A DNA stretch of 19,028 nucleotides from Thermoplasmatales archaeon SW_10_69_26 (GTDB taxonomy: Archaea > Thermoplasmatota > SW-10-69-26). The DNA lies in NCBI GenBank assembly GCA_003009755.1, contig PXUB01000025.1:85187-104214 (forward strand), in the 5' to 3' direction. The notes below the pieces were generated by a model. That model searched no databases. It was not told the origin of the DNA and saw only the letters and a list, made by a program, of their open reading frames with translations. Shown here in pieces: positions 1 to 6,116 of the stretch. The position numbers and the translations under genes were made by a program. How positions within the stretch are numbered: the first letter of the stretch is position 1; each line of letters begins with the position of its first letter.

Positions 1-177
1 GATGCTCGAGGATTCGAACGACCTTCGGTCGTCCTCTCGCCAGCATCGGGCCCGCGCAACCGCTGTCGGGCCAACGATGCTGGCGATCTGTACGGCCTCA
101 GCGGTATCCGCGGTCGGCCGTACCATCCTGAGAGACGCCGTTCTGTGACCGCGAGGTGCCCGATGGTGAGGCGTCTC
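1..177. repeat. Gene-free stretch dense in inverted repeats
   Basis: I see no convincing gene here. The stretch holds several perfect inverted repeats in a row. ACGACC (18-23) pairs with GGTCGT (27-32) around a 3-nt loop. A 12-bp repeat, TCGCCAGCATCG (37-48), matches CGATGCTGGCGA (75-86). An 8-bp repeat, GTACGGCC (90-97), matches GGCCGTAC (116-123), with a nested GCGG/CCGC stem inside. GATGCT at 1-6 can also pair with AGCATC at 42-47, so two folds compete. This could be a structured RNA, a terminator region for a gene left of the window, or a decayed element; the sequence does not decide. Confidence 0.5.
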
Positions 178-183
178 TCAGGA
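126..183. repeat. 14-bp perfect palindrome overlapping the zinc-ribbon stop codon
   Basis: TCCTGAGAGACGCC (126-139) is the exact reverse complement of 170-183, with a 30-nt loop. The TGA stop of the minus-strand zinc-ribbon gene (178-180) lies in the stem. The arms end in CTGAG/CTCAG, like the palindrome at 5270-5356. A transcription terminator or a mobile palindromic element are both possible. Confidence 0.6.
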
Positions 184-381
184 CGCCCCGACACGAACGA
201 GGACGCCGCCGCAGTCGCACTGGCCGACGCGAGCGCCCACGGGCACGGTCTGCTGGACGCCGACTTGCGTGTTCTCGCCGCAGTCGGCGCACTCGATCGG
301 CAGATCGCGGCGCCAGGAGTGGGCGTGCATCCACGGCGTCTCCTTCAGGTTGAGGATCTCGGTATCGGGGTCTTGGGACAC
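178..381 (-). CDS. Small zinc-ribbon protein (67 aa)
   Basis: This short protein has a CxxC knuckle (C31, C34) and a CxC knuckle (C55, C57) about 20 residues apart, the pattern of a small zinc ribbon. The second half (GQCDCGGVLVRVG) is glycine- and beta-rich, as expected for the second knuckle. I start it at a GTG (379-381), because the open frame upstream runs antisense-like into the neighbouring lipoprotein gene. A 7-bp inverted repeat, GGGAAGC/GCTTCCC (384-390, 412-418), sits just before the start. No TATA-like box is seen in the 74-nt gap, so it is probably transcribed with the upstream lipoprotein gene. The function is unknown; a DNA-, RNA- or protein-binding role is only a family-level guess. 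Confidence 0.6.
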   Translation of the reverse strand: MSQDPDTEILNLKETPWMHAHSWRRDLPIECADCGENTQVGVQQTVPVGARVGQCDCGGVLVRVGAS

Positions 382-455
382 GTGGGAAGCGCCTCGCCTG
401 TCAGGGTGCCGGCTTCCCCCTTCAACGTTGGGGACTCGGCTGAGGGGCGGCCCGA

Positions 456-1022
456 TCAGTGTTCGTCCTCGTGACCGTCCCCGTGATCGTGGTTCTCGGT
501 GTGGAAGTAGTCCCCGTGCTCGTGGTCGGTCTCGCCCGCGTGGTAGTGCAGCGGGAACGCGAGCGTGGTGCCGTCGGAGAGCGTGATCGTGAGGTCCACG
601 ATCCAACCCTCGGGCTTGTCGAAGGTCGCCACGCCGTGGTAGACGCCGTTGCCGGAGTGCGTCGGCGTCTGGGTGTGGGAGGACTCCAGGTCCTCGTGGC
701 TCTTCGAGACGTCCATCGAGATCTGGGCGTCGATGACCGGCTCGTCGGTCTCCGAGTCGAACAGCAGGAAGTAGAGGTCGTTCTCACCCGTGGGGACGCC
801 GCTTTGCGGGTCCGAGGGGGAAAGCGTCTTGATCCGCAGCGGGTGGTCGGGGTCGTTGTCGAGGGACGGCGCATCCGGCGCCGCCAGCACGACGCCGTCG
901 CTTCCCTTGGCTTCCTGGTAGCTGTCGAAGGACGGCCCGGCGGAGATGCACCCCGTCAACGGGACCGCCAACAGCGTCATCGTGACTCCCAGCAGTGCGG
1001 CAGCTCGTCGGTTGCTCGTCAT
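456..1022 (-). CDS. YtkA-like lipoprotein with histidine-rich C-terminus
   Basis: The 188-aa protein starts with a basic n-region, a hydrophobic stretch and a lipobox, LTGC, with Cys25 as the likely lipidated residue, so it should be anchored outside the membrane. The middle (roughly residues 75-155) resembles the YtkA-like/FixH-like beta domain: a GENDLYFLLFD opening strand, a 'PVIDAQISM' strand, then G-Y-H and 'GWIVDLTI'. The last 30 residues are very rich in His, Asp and Glu, a typical site for binding Cu, Zn or Ni ions. A Shine-Dalgarno sequence GGAGGAG (1028-1034, minus) lies 5 nt before the ATG. The zinc-ribbon gene follows on the same strand. A role in metal handling or respiratory copper assembly is inferred from the domain and tail only. 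Confidence 0.75.
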   Translation of the reverse strand: MTSNRRAAALLGVTMTLLAVPLTGCISAGPSFDSYQEAKGSDGVVLAAPDAPSLDNDPDHPLRIKTLSPSDPQSGVPTGENDLYFLLFDSETDEPVIDAQISMDVSKSHEDLESSHTQTPTHSGNGVYHGVATFDKPEGWIVDLTITLSDGTTLAFPLHYHAGETDHEHGDYFHTENHDHGDGHEDEH

Positions 1023-1027
1023 CCCTG

Positions 1028-1034
1028 CTCCTCC
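1028..1034 (-). promoter_or_regulatory. Shine-Dalgarno site of the YtkA-like lipoprotein gene
   Basis: GGAGGAG on the minus strand, 5 nt before the ATG. An A/T-rich GATTAAC box (about 1059-1065, minus) further upstream would give a short leader, so this gene seems to use a leadered transcript, unlike most genes in the window. Confidence 0.6.
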
Positions 1035-1107
1035 ACCCCGGCGAACCCGATCACCCTTGTTAATCTTTCACGGTGCTTGACTGCCGGACGGTATCTGCGT
1101 ACCTCTC

Positions 1108-1238
1108 GCCGCCCTCAGCAGGTCGAAAGCTAGGAGCCAAGACGAAGGAAGGCCCGCAGGGCCTTTCGAGGTCGACGGCGACGACGCTTGCGGCAGCGGC
1201 GAGGGCGTTCCCGTCGGCATCGGCCTGCTGAGGGCGGC
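1108..1238. repeat. Large inverted repeat with nested GCA-loop hairpin
   Basis: GCCGCCCTCAGCAGG (1108-1122) is the exact reverse complement of 1224-1238; with one G-T pair the stem extends to 18 bp (1108-1125 with 1221-1238). The 95-nt loop contains a tight hairpin, AAGGCCC-GCA-GGGCCTT (1149-1165). The stretch 1071-1540 has no gene I can support; ORFs that cross it lack protein-like composition and overlap the promoters. Confidence 0.6.
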
Positions 1239-1253
1239 CCCCCAGGCGGCGGC

Positions 1254-1345
1254 CTGAGCGGCCCATCTCATCGTCGGCCTGCATCGACAACCCGCAGGGG
1301 TTCCCAGCTTGGGCCTCCGTGACCTTGCCTCGCTCACGCCGCCGC
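1254..1345. repeat. Degenerate palindromic element, relative of 5270-5356
   Basis: Read on the plus strand, this stretch starts CTGAGCGG. It shares the blocks CGTCG, CTGC, TCG and CCCGCAG in the same order and near-equal spacing with 5270-5338. Its inner hairpin is AACCC-GCAG-GGGTT (1289-1302). The right end (about CTCC to CGCTCAC, 1315-1337) resembles the right arm of the 5270 element but is diverged. Confidence 0.45.
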
Positions 1346-1546
1346 GAGATGTTACGCACATCGAGTCCGGCAGGCTAGGACCCGCCACAGCGGCGGATCC
1401 CCGGACCGACACGGGGACGAGCACGACCCAGACGAGCCAGGCGCCCACCTCGACGCCCGGGTCGACGAGCACCGCCGCCGTCCGGGTCCTCGGCGGAGGC
1501 GTCGGGCGCCACCAGAGGGCGATCCGATCCCGCCGCCGACCGGTTG

Positions 1547-1553
1547 TTTTTAA
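1547..1553 (+). promoter_or_regulatory. TATA box of the HisA-related gene
   Basis: TTTTTAA in an otherwise GC-rich stretch. Counted from the G before it, the GTG at 1577 is 31 nt downstream, the same spacing as four other plus-strand TATA boxes here. A leaderless transcript is implied. Confidence 0.7.
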
Positions 1554-1576
1554 GGGGTCGGGGGTTTGCCGTGCGC

Positions 1577-2335
1577 GTGCCGACCACCTCGCTCGAGATC
1601 TTGCCCGTCATCCACGCCCGCGATGGCGCGCTCGTGGGTCCCGACGCCGAGCCCCTGGAGGAGGATCTGCGGCAGGTGGCCCGCCGCTTCTCACGCAACC
1701 GGGACGCGGTGTACCTGGTCGATCTGGACGGCCTCAAGCGCAACCGGCCCCAGGTCGGCTTGATGCAGCGCCTCTCCGACCGCGTCCACACGTGGGCCGA
1801 CGCCGGCCCGCGCAACGCCGAGGACTCGATGGATCTGCTGATGGCGGGAGCCGAGCAGGTGACGGTCCGCTACCACACGGCTGAGGCTCGCGACGTGGTG
1901 CGGGAGACCGTGCGCATCTCCGAGCAGGTGGCGCTGGGCATGGAGTTCCGCGACCAGGAGCTCGTCCAGAACCGTGCCTGGCCCGCGACGCCGCCCGAGC
2001 TGGTCGACCTGGCCGAGGACCTGCAGATCCCGCTCGTCGTCGTGGACCACTCGCGAGCCGGCACCGCCAGCGGGATCGACCGATCGGTGGCCTGGCACGC
2101 CCGCCAGCACGAGCCCGGCGCGTACTTCGCCGGCGGGATCGCCTCCCAGCGGGACCTCGACGTGCTCGAGGACCTCGGCTACCAGGGAGCGTTGATCTCG
2201 ACGGCCCTGCTCGAGGGTGAGAGCTTCGAGGGTCAGGACTGGCAGGGCCCGCCCCGGGCTCGCGAGGACGACGAAGAGCCCATCGACCCGTCGGGCTTCG
2301 ATCCCACGCCCGATCCACGGGAGGGGATCTTGTGA
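1577..2335 (+). CDS. HisA-related TIM-barrel protein
   Basis: The protein (about 252 aa) resembles the archaeal family related to phosphoribosylformimino-AICAR isomerase (HisA; COG1411-like). It has 'ILPVIHARDG' as the first strand, 'YLVDLDGLKRNRPQ' after strand 2, and 'YFAGGIASQRDLDVLEDLGYQGALISTALLEG' as the C-terminal phosphate-site strands. It lacks the GGGIR motif of true HisA, having 'WADAGPRN' in that place, so histidine synthesis should not be assumed. After the barrel comes a 30-residue acidic, Pro-rich tail. I prefer GTG 1577 because it fits the TATA spacing; GTG 1571 is also in frame, and the open frame extends to 1544 inside the TATA box. The stop overlaps the next start (GTGA). 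Confidence 0.8.
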   Translation: MPTTSLEILPVIHARDGALVGPDAEPLEEDLRQVARRFSRNRDAVYLVDLDGLKRNRPQVGLMQRLSDRVHTWADAGPRNAEDSMDLLMAGAEQVTVRYHTAEARDVVRETVRISEQVALGMEFRDQELVQNRAWPATPPELVDLAEDLQIPLVVVDHSRAGTASGIDRSVAWHARQHEPGAYFAGGIASQRDLDVLEDLGYQGALISTALLEGESFEGQDWQGPPRAREDDEEPIDPSGFDPTPDPREGIL

Positions 2336-2844
2336 CGACGGCAACCCAGCAGGCGCTGGCCGTGGTGTTCCGCCGGTTCAACGACGAGGTCGTGCCGCGC
2401 GACGACCTGGTGAAAGCGATGAGCCTCGAGCTGGACTGGACGAAGCCCTCCAGAGCCGAGAACCTGCTCGATCGCGGCCTCAACGGGGGCTACGTCGAGG
2501 AGCGGGATGGCGGGCTGGCGGCCGGCTTCGACGCGAGCGCGGTCGACGTCCCGTTCGGCTTCGCGCCCGCCGAGGACCTGTTCGAAGCCGTGGAGACGAC
2601 CGCCGACGGGGCGGCGTCGGCGAGCCCCGAGGAAACGCCGCTGCTGGATCGGTTGCTCGATCGCGTGGCCGACGCGTTGGGTGGCGATCGGAACGAGGCC
2701 ATGGCGGCCGCCAACGCTTGCCAGGACACGATGGGAGGCCTGGTCTCGATCGAGGCGGCCGCGCTCCTCGTCGCCCACCGCGAAGGGGTCGACGTGGGAG
2801 ACGAGGCCGAGCAGGTGCTGGACGCGCAGCGGGCGGAGGCCTAA
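2332..2844 (+). CDS. DUF2240 family protein
   Basis: This 170-aa protein matches the archaeal DUF2240 family: an N-terminal winged-helix-like segment with 'MSLELDWTKPSRAENLLDRGLNGGYVEERDGGL', then 'FDASAVDVPFGFAPAEDLFE', and a C-terminal helical part with 'NACQDTMGGLVSIEAAALLVAHREGVDV'. The family function is not established. The GTG start overlaps the stop of the HisA-related gene by 4 nt (GTGA), which suggests translational coupling. Its TAA overlaps the stop of the convergent protease gene on the other strand (2841-2844), so the two genes leave no room for a terminator between them. Confidence 0.8.
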   Translation: MTTATQQALAVVFRRFNDEVVPRDDLVKAMSLELDWTKPSRAENLLDRGLNGGYVEERDGGLAAGFDASAVDVPFGFAPAEDLFEAVETTADGAASASPEETPLLDRLLDRVADALGGDRNEAMAAANACQDTMGGLVSIEAAALLVAHREGVDVGDEAEQVLDAQRAEA

Positions 2845-4769
2845 CGCCGGCTGGACCTCGCGCGCGTGAGCGCGGCGCCGGACAAGGCGACGACCAGCGT
2901 CGCGAAGAACCCGACCGTGAACCATCCCACCGCCACCGAGCGGTAGGTGTGACCAAGCGGCGGGGACAGATCCTCGCCCTCCCAGGGTTCGACGAACTCG
3001 GTCGGTGTCGGCTCGCTGCCGGTTTCCAGCGTCGCGGACATGCCGGCGAGGACGCTGGCGGTGCGGTAGAAGCGCAGCGCGGCACCGTCCTCCTCCTGGA
3101 CGCCACCGAACTCGAACAGGGCGATCGGCAGGATCGGGTCCACGCCGAGCCCGCGCGCCTCCTGGATGGCGCGAGCGGCTGCATCGCGGGCCGTGTCGAG
3201 CTTGTCCTGCGTGATGAGGCCGGCTCGGAGCTCCACCGACAGCGCCGAGATGACCTGGGTCTCGGCCGCCTCGACGGCCGCGCCGGCGTGGAAGCCGCGG
3301 CGCTCGTTGTCGCGCGCCTGCCGCATCGACTGGGCCGCCTCGTTGGGCGGCCGGTCGCCGAGGATCTGGCTCGTGTACGCCAGCATCTCGTCGGCCAGGT
3401 CCAACATCTCGTCGGCGAGCTGGTCGGCCGGCACCGGCAGACCGGGGCCGGGCCCGAAGGCCTCATCCAGCTGCAACCACCAGTGGACGGTCGCCGAGCG
3501 CTCGATCGCGCGCGCCGCCGACTGCAGCGCCGTGCCGGGCTGCGGGGCTTGGGATCCGTTCCAGGCGCGCTCGGCCTGTCGGACGCGTTGCTCGGCGTCG
3601 GCGACGCGCTTTTGCGCGGCGCCGACGGTGTAGAGGCTCTGCATCCCCGTCACGTTGGCATCGCCGGCGGCCTGACGGGCGCGCTCGACGGTGGCGGACG
3701 CGTTGGCGATCGCCTCGTCGACGACGGCCGGGTCCCGGTCCTGCTGGTGGTAGCGGAACAGCAGCTCGGCGTGGCGGGCCTGGATGGCGGCCGCGAACGC
3801 GCGGCTGGCCGCGCTGTAGAAGCGCTCGGCGTCGACGTTGGCCTCGGCGCGCTGGACGTCGTCCTGGGCGCCTCGCAGGATCTCGACGATCTCCCGCGCG
3901 GGTTGCTCGGCCACCGAGCTGGCGTTGAGCTCGGCCCAGACGTCCTCGTAGATCCGGCCGCGGTCGATGAGCCGATCCGCGAGCGGAGCCAGCGTGTCCT
4001 CGTAGCCGGCCGTGGTCGGTCGATCGCCGAGCTCGGGCTGGACGAACCGGTGCCCGGTCGCGAGCTCGACGAGCTGCTTGAGGTTGCGGACCTCCTGGCA
4101 CTGGATGCGCAGCTCGTCACGGCAGTGCTCGCCGACGTCGACCGTTTCGCCGCCGCGTGCAGCGACGGTGCCCTGGCCTTCGGGGACGAGGAACAGGCCG
4201 GCACCACGGTCGGCGGCCGCCTCGGCCTTCTCGAGGATGCCACCGACGGGACCGATCGAGCCGTCCGGGTTGATCGTGCCCGTGACGAGCACGTCGTCGG
4301 TGATGTTCCACGCCGGCTCGTCGGGGGCTCGGTGGGCGTTCTCGAGCGCGACGGTCGCCGCCAACGCCATCACCGAGCCCGCCGAGGGCCCGGAGATGAC
4401 GGGCGAGTCGCTGCGGACCACGAAGTAGAAATCGTGGTTCTCGAGGGCGTAGCCGGTCGCCGAGGCCGCCACGCGCGCGGCGATGCGAGCCGAGCCCTGC
4501 ATGTCGGTGCCGGTCAGGGGCTGGGTGGCCAGGCTGACGCCACCGGTGCCGTTCGGGCTGACGGTCACGCTGATCGTCGCGACGGTGCCGACGGTCTCGC
4601 CGGCCTCGGTGCGGGCGACGGCGACGGCGTCCATCTGGGCGTTCTCGGACAGCTGCCGGGTTTCCTGCGCAAGCGCCCCGGTCGCCAGCGGTTGGACGGG
4701 GACGAGCAGGAGCGCGAGCAGCACGAACGCGACCGAGCGCACGCGGCGGGCACCATCCACGGGGGACAT
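2841..4769 (-). CDS. Secreted, membrane-anchored Lon-type (S16) serine protease
   Basis: The 642-aa protein has a signal peptide (residues 12-34, ending ALA), a Lon proteolytic domain (about 55-225), a long helical region (about 230-600), and a C-terminal membrane helix (about 610-630) followed by basic residues. The Ser-Lys dyad is visible: Ser129 in GPSAG and Lys181 in ILEKAEAA, with the family's 'TGTINPDGSIGPVGG' strand between. There is no ATPase domain, so this is the archaeal COG1750-like type, facing outside the cell, and not cytoplasmic Lon or LonB. The Ser-Lys gap of 52 residues is longer than the roughly 43 usual in Lon, owing to a loop near residues 143-158. A TATA-like CTTAAC (about 4829-4834) would give a leader of about 34 nt. 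The gene is divergent from Sec61-beta. Confidence 0.88.
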   Translation of the reverse strand: MSPVDGARRVRSVAFVLLALLLVPVQPLATGALAQETRQLSENAQMDAVAVARTEAGETVGTVATISVTVSPNGTGGVSLATQPLTGTDMQGSARIAARVAASATGYALENHDFYFVVRSDSPVISGPSAGSVMALAATVALENAHRAPDEPAWNITDDVLVTGTINPDGSIGPVGGILEKAEAAADRGAGLFLVPEGQGTVAARGGETVDVGEHCRDELRIQCQEVRNLKQLVELATGHRFVQPELGDRPTTAGYEDTLAPLADRLIDRGRIYEDVWAELNASSVAEQPAREIVEILRGAQDDVQRAEANVDAERFYSAASRAFAAAIQARHAELLFRYHQQDRDPAVVDEAIANASATVERARQAAGDANVTGMQSLYTVGAAQKRVADAEQRVRQAERAWNGSQAPQPGTALQSAARAIERSATVHWWLQLDEAFGPGPGLPVPADQLADEMLDLADEMLAYTSQILGDRPPNEAAQSMRQARDNERRGFHAGAAVEAAETQVISALSVELRAGLITQDKLDTARDAAARAIQEARGLGVDPILPIALFEFGGVQEEDGAALRFYRTASVLAGMSATLETGSEPTPTEFVEPWEGEDLSPPLGHTYRSVAVGWFTVGFFATLVVALSGAALTRARSSRR

Positions 4770-4837
4770 ATGGGTTCGGGAATCGGTCGCCGCGCCAGGC
4801 GCGGTGGGCCGGTCCCTCCGGCTGTCTCGTTAAGCAG

Positions 4838-4961
4838 GGCCGCGAAGGACACGAAGGATCGCCAAGGCCACGAAGGGCCTGTGTACTCGCCGCCGGGCGG
4901 CGTTGTCACGGCAGCTGCTCGCCTTTGTACCCTGGCGTCCCCTCGCGTCCTTGGTGGTGCC
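4838..4961. repeat. Large imperfect palindrome of 'KDTK' type
   Basis: The left arm (about 4838-4876, with AAGGACACGAAGGA and CGCCAAGG) pairs imperfectly with the right arm (about 4922-4961, with CCTGGCGTCC and GCGTCCTTGGTGGT). I count roughly two thirds matching over 39 positions. The loop contains CGCCGC-CGG-GCGGCG. When translated, the left arm gives Lys-Asp-Thr-Lys-Asp and Gly-His-Glu-Gly, the spurious product typical of widespread 'aaggacacgaagg' intergenic repeats in other prokaryotes. It separates the divergent protease and Sec61-beta genes. Confidence 0.55.
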
Positions 4962-5039
4962 CCCCGTTTCTTATCCCTACAGCGCGCCGGTCCCTCCCCG
5001 TCAACCTTTTCAACCACCACCGATGTCGTTGGAGCAACC

Positions 5040-5225
5040 ATGGCCAGCGGAGAAGGCGGAGGCGGATTCCAAGAAGCAGCAGGCCTCGTCCGTTACTTCG
5101 ACGAGGAGGAGGAATCGGCCATCCACCTCGATCCCCGTCTCGTGCTGGGGATCTGTTTCGCCACGGCGTTCCTCACCATCCTCTTCAACTGGCAGTGCAC
5201 CCCCGGCGCGGGTGCGTGTTTCTAG
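5040..5225 (+). CDS. secG: Preprotein translocase subunit Sec61-beta (archaeal SecG)
   Basis: This 61-aa tail-anchored protein is the small beta subunit of the archaeal SecYE-beta channel. The diagnostic motif GLVRYFDEEEESAIHLDPR sits at residues 15-33, followed by one membrane helix (about 34-51). The N-terminus is Gly-rich and should be cytoplasmic. The length is normal for the family, except for a short Cys-containing tail (WQCTPGAGACF) after the helix. The best upstream TATA candidates are CTTATCC (4970-4976), giving a leader of about 40 nt, or the weak CTTTT (5006-5010). A long gene-free stretch follows. Confidence 0.93.
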   Translation: MASGEGGGGFQEAAGLVRYFDEEEESAIHLDPRLVLGICFATAFLTILFNWQCTPGAGACF

Positions 5226-5269
5226 GCTCGGTCGGTCGGCTGCGTCGGCCGCTCCCTCGGCGGGATGGT

Positions 5270-5356
5270 CTGAGCGGTCGCGCTGACGGCGTCGAGCTGC
5301 GTCGGAATCCCGCAGAGGGGATTCCTACCTCGCTCTCCTTGTCAGCGACCGCTCAG
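5270..5356. repeat. Palindromic element with nested CCCGCAG hairpin
   Basis: CTGAGCGGTCGC-GC-TGAC (5270-5287) pairs with GTCAGCGACCGCTCAG (5341-5356) except for a 2-nt bulge. Nested inside is GGAATCCC (5304-5311) with GGGATTCC (5318-5325). The right arm recurs at 5487-5502 and 5636-5651. The whole element resembles 1254-1337. Confidence 0.65.
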
Positions 5357-5651
5357 ATGGCTCAGTCGTGCGGCCATCCTGCCTCGGTGCGCGGCCTCCT
5401 CGCCGACCCCCCTCGCATCGACGCGGCCACCCCCGGCGGTTCGGTTCCTCCCCAAGCGGCGGCTGGCAGGGCACCCCCCTTCCCTTGTCAGCGACCGCTC
5501 AGGTTCGAAGGGGCCGCCACCCTCCTGCCTCGGTCCGACCCTTCGGTCGCCGACCTCCCTCGCCCCTCCCAACCCGGGCCCGGACTCCCAACCCGTGAGG
5601 GACGTAGGACGGAGCACGTTCACCTCGAGTTCCTGGTCAGCGACCGCTCAG
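5341..5651 (+). repeat. Three direct copies of GTCAGCGACCGCTCAG, ~148 bp apart
   Basis: Exact 16-bp copies lie at 5341-5356, 5487-5502 and 5636-5651, with spacings of 146 and 149 bp. The DNA between the copies is partly related: both units carry a CCTGCCTCGGT block followed by GCCGACC and CCCTCGC. This looks like a degenerate tandem array with a conserved 16-bp core. The spacing is far too long for a CRISPR array. Confidence 0.65.
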
Positions 5652-5991
5652 ACGGTGGGGTTGATGCGGCCACCCGGTGTGCGGCGATACCCATCGAACG
5701 GAGATAGCGTTTCGAGCGCGGTCTCCGAGGCCTCCCGGACCGGTGTCCATCGTCGGTACGCGTCCGCGAGAACGTTCACGGATCTCCCGCGCGAGACGGG
5801 GGAGCCCTGCCAGCGCTGCTGATCCGGCTGGTGTGGGCCCGCCCGGCGTCGGCCCCGGCGCTCGAGCGGGTCGCTCGGCGGTCGCCGCAGCCGGGGCCAG
5901 ACGTCGGTGGAGCGTGGAGGCGGCCTCGCGGGGGTCCTACCGCCAGGCGAACCCTCGCGAGAGGGGGGGTGGATCTCCCATCCATCCAGAG

Positions 5992-6027
5992 GGCTGGGAG
6001 CCCTCGATACAGGCCGAGGGCCCAGCC
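5992..6027. terminator. Strong 13-bp hairpin upstream of lysS
   Basis: GGCTGGG (5992-5998) pairs with CCCAGCC (6021-6027), and CCCTCG (6001-6006) pairs with CGAGGG (6015-6020). Only a 2-nt bulge separates the stems, and the loop has 8 nt. It lies 60 nt before the lysS TATA box. It could end a transcript coming from the gene-free stretch, or be part of a structured RNA; no U-tract follows. Confidence 0.4.
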
Positions 6028-6086
6028 GACGCTCCATCGATCGGCTACGAGGGCTCCGTTGGAGGGGAGGAGTCTCGCCCTGAGGT

Positions 6087-6093
6087 CTTATTA
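6087..6093 (+). promoter_or_regulatory. TATA box of lysS
   Basis: CTTATTA, 30 nt before the lysS ATG counted from its first base. There is no Shine-Dalgarno sequence before the ATG, so a leaderless mRNA is likely. Confidence 0.75.
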
Positions 6094-6116
6094 GGGGGTC
6101 GTTCTTCCCTCACGCG

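Larger units (their letters stand above)
5226..6086. other. Long gene-free stretch with repeats and hairpins
   Basis: About 860 nt without a supported gene. It holds the palindrome at 5270-5356, two further direct copies of the 16-bp motif, a GNRA-like hairpin CCCTC-GCGA-GAGGG (5952-5965), and a strong hairpin (5992-6027). ORFs crossing it have low-complexity Arg/Pro/Gly-rich translations. One minus-strand frame ending at 5648 has about 40 protein-like residues (from 'NVLADAYRRW' to 'GGRINPTV'), with third codon positions less GC-biased than the real genes; it may be a decayed remnant. A noncoding RNA or a graveyard of small mobile elements are both possible. Confidence 0.5.

Noticed and set aside
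1-46. A minus-strand tRNA, suggested by TTCGAAT next to a GC-rich stem
   Set aside because: The five bases before the putative T loop (GGTCG) do not pair with the five after it (CCTCG), and no cloverleaf forms; the bases fit a plain hairpin better.
1060-1472. Minus-strand open frames between the lipoprotein and the HisA-related gene
   Set aside because: They overlap the promoter regions and palindromes, have no family resemblance, and lack the codon bias of the real genes.
2217-5225. A 1002-aa open frame on the plus strand
   Set aside because: It is the antisense shadow of the S16 protease gene, with Arg/Gly-rich translation. Its end happens to run into the Sec61-beta frame, which has its own ATG.
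5341-5651. A CRISPR array
   Set aside because: Only three copies of a 16-bp word with spacings near 148 bp and related spacers; no cas genes are present.
5648-6037. A minus-strand ORF with a protein-like C-terminal 40 residues
   Set aside because: Most of it is Arg/Pro/Gly-rich and its third-position GC is low for this genome. At most it is a decayed remnant; its stop lies in the 16-bp repeat.
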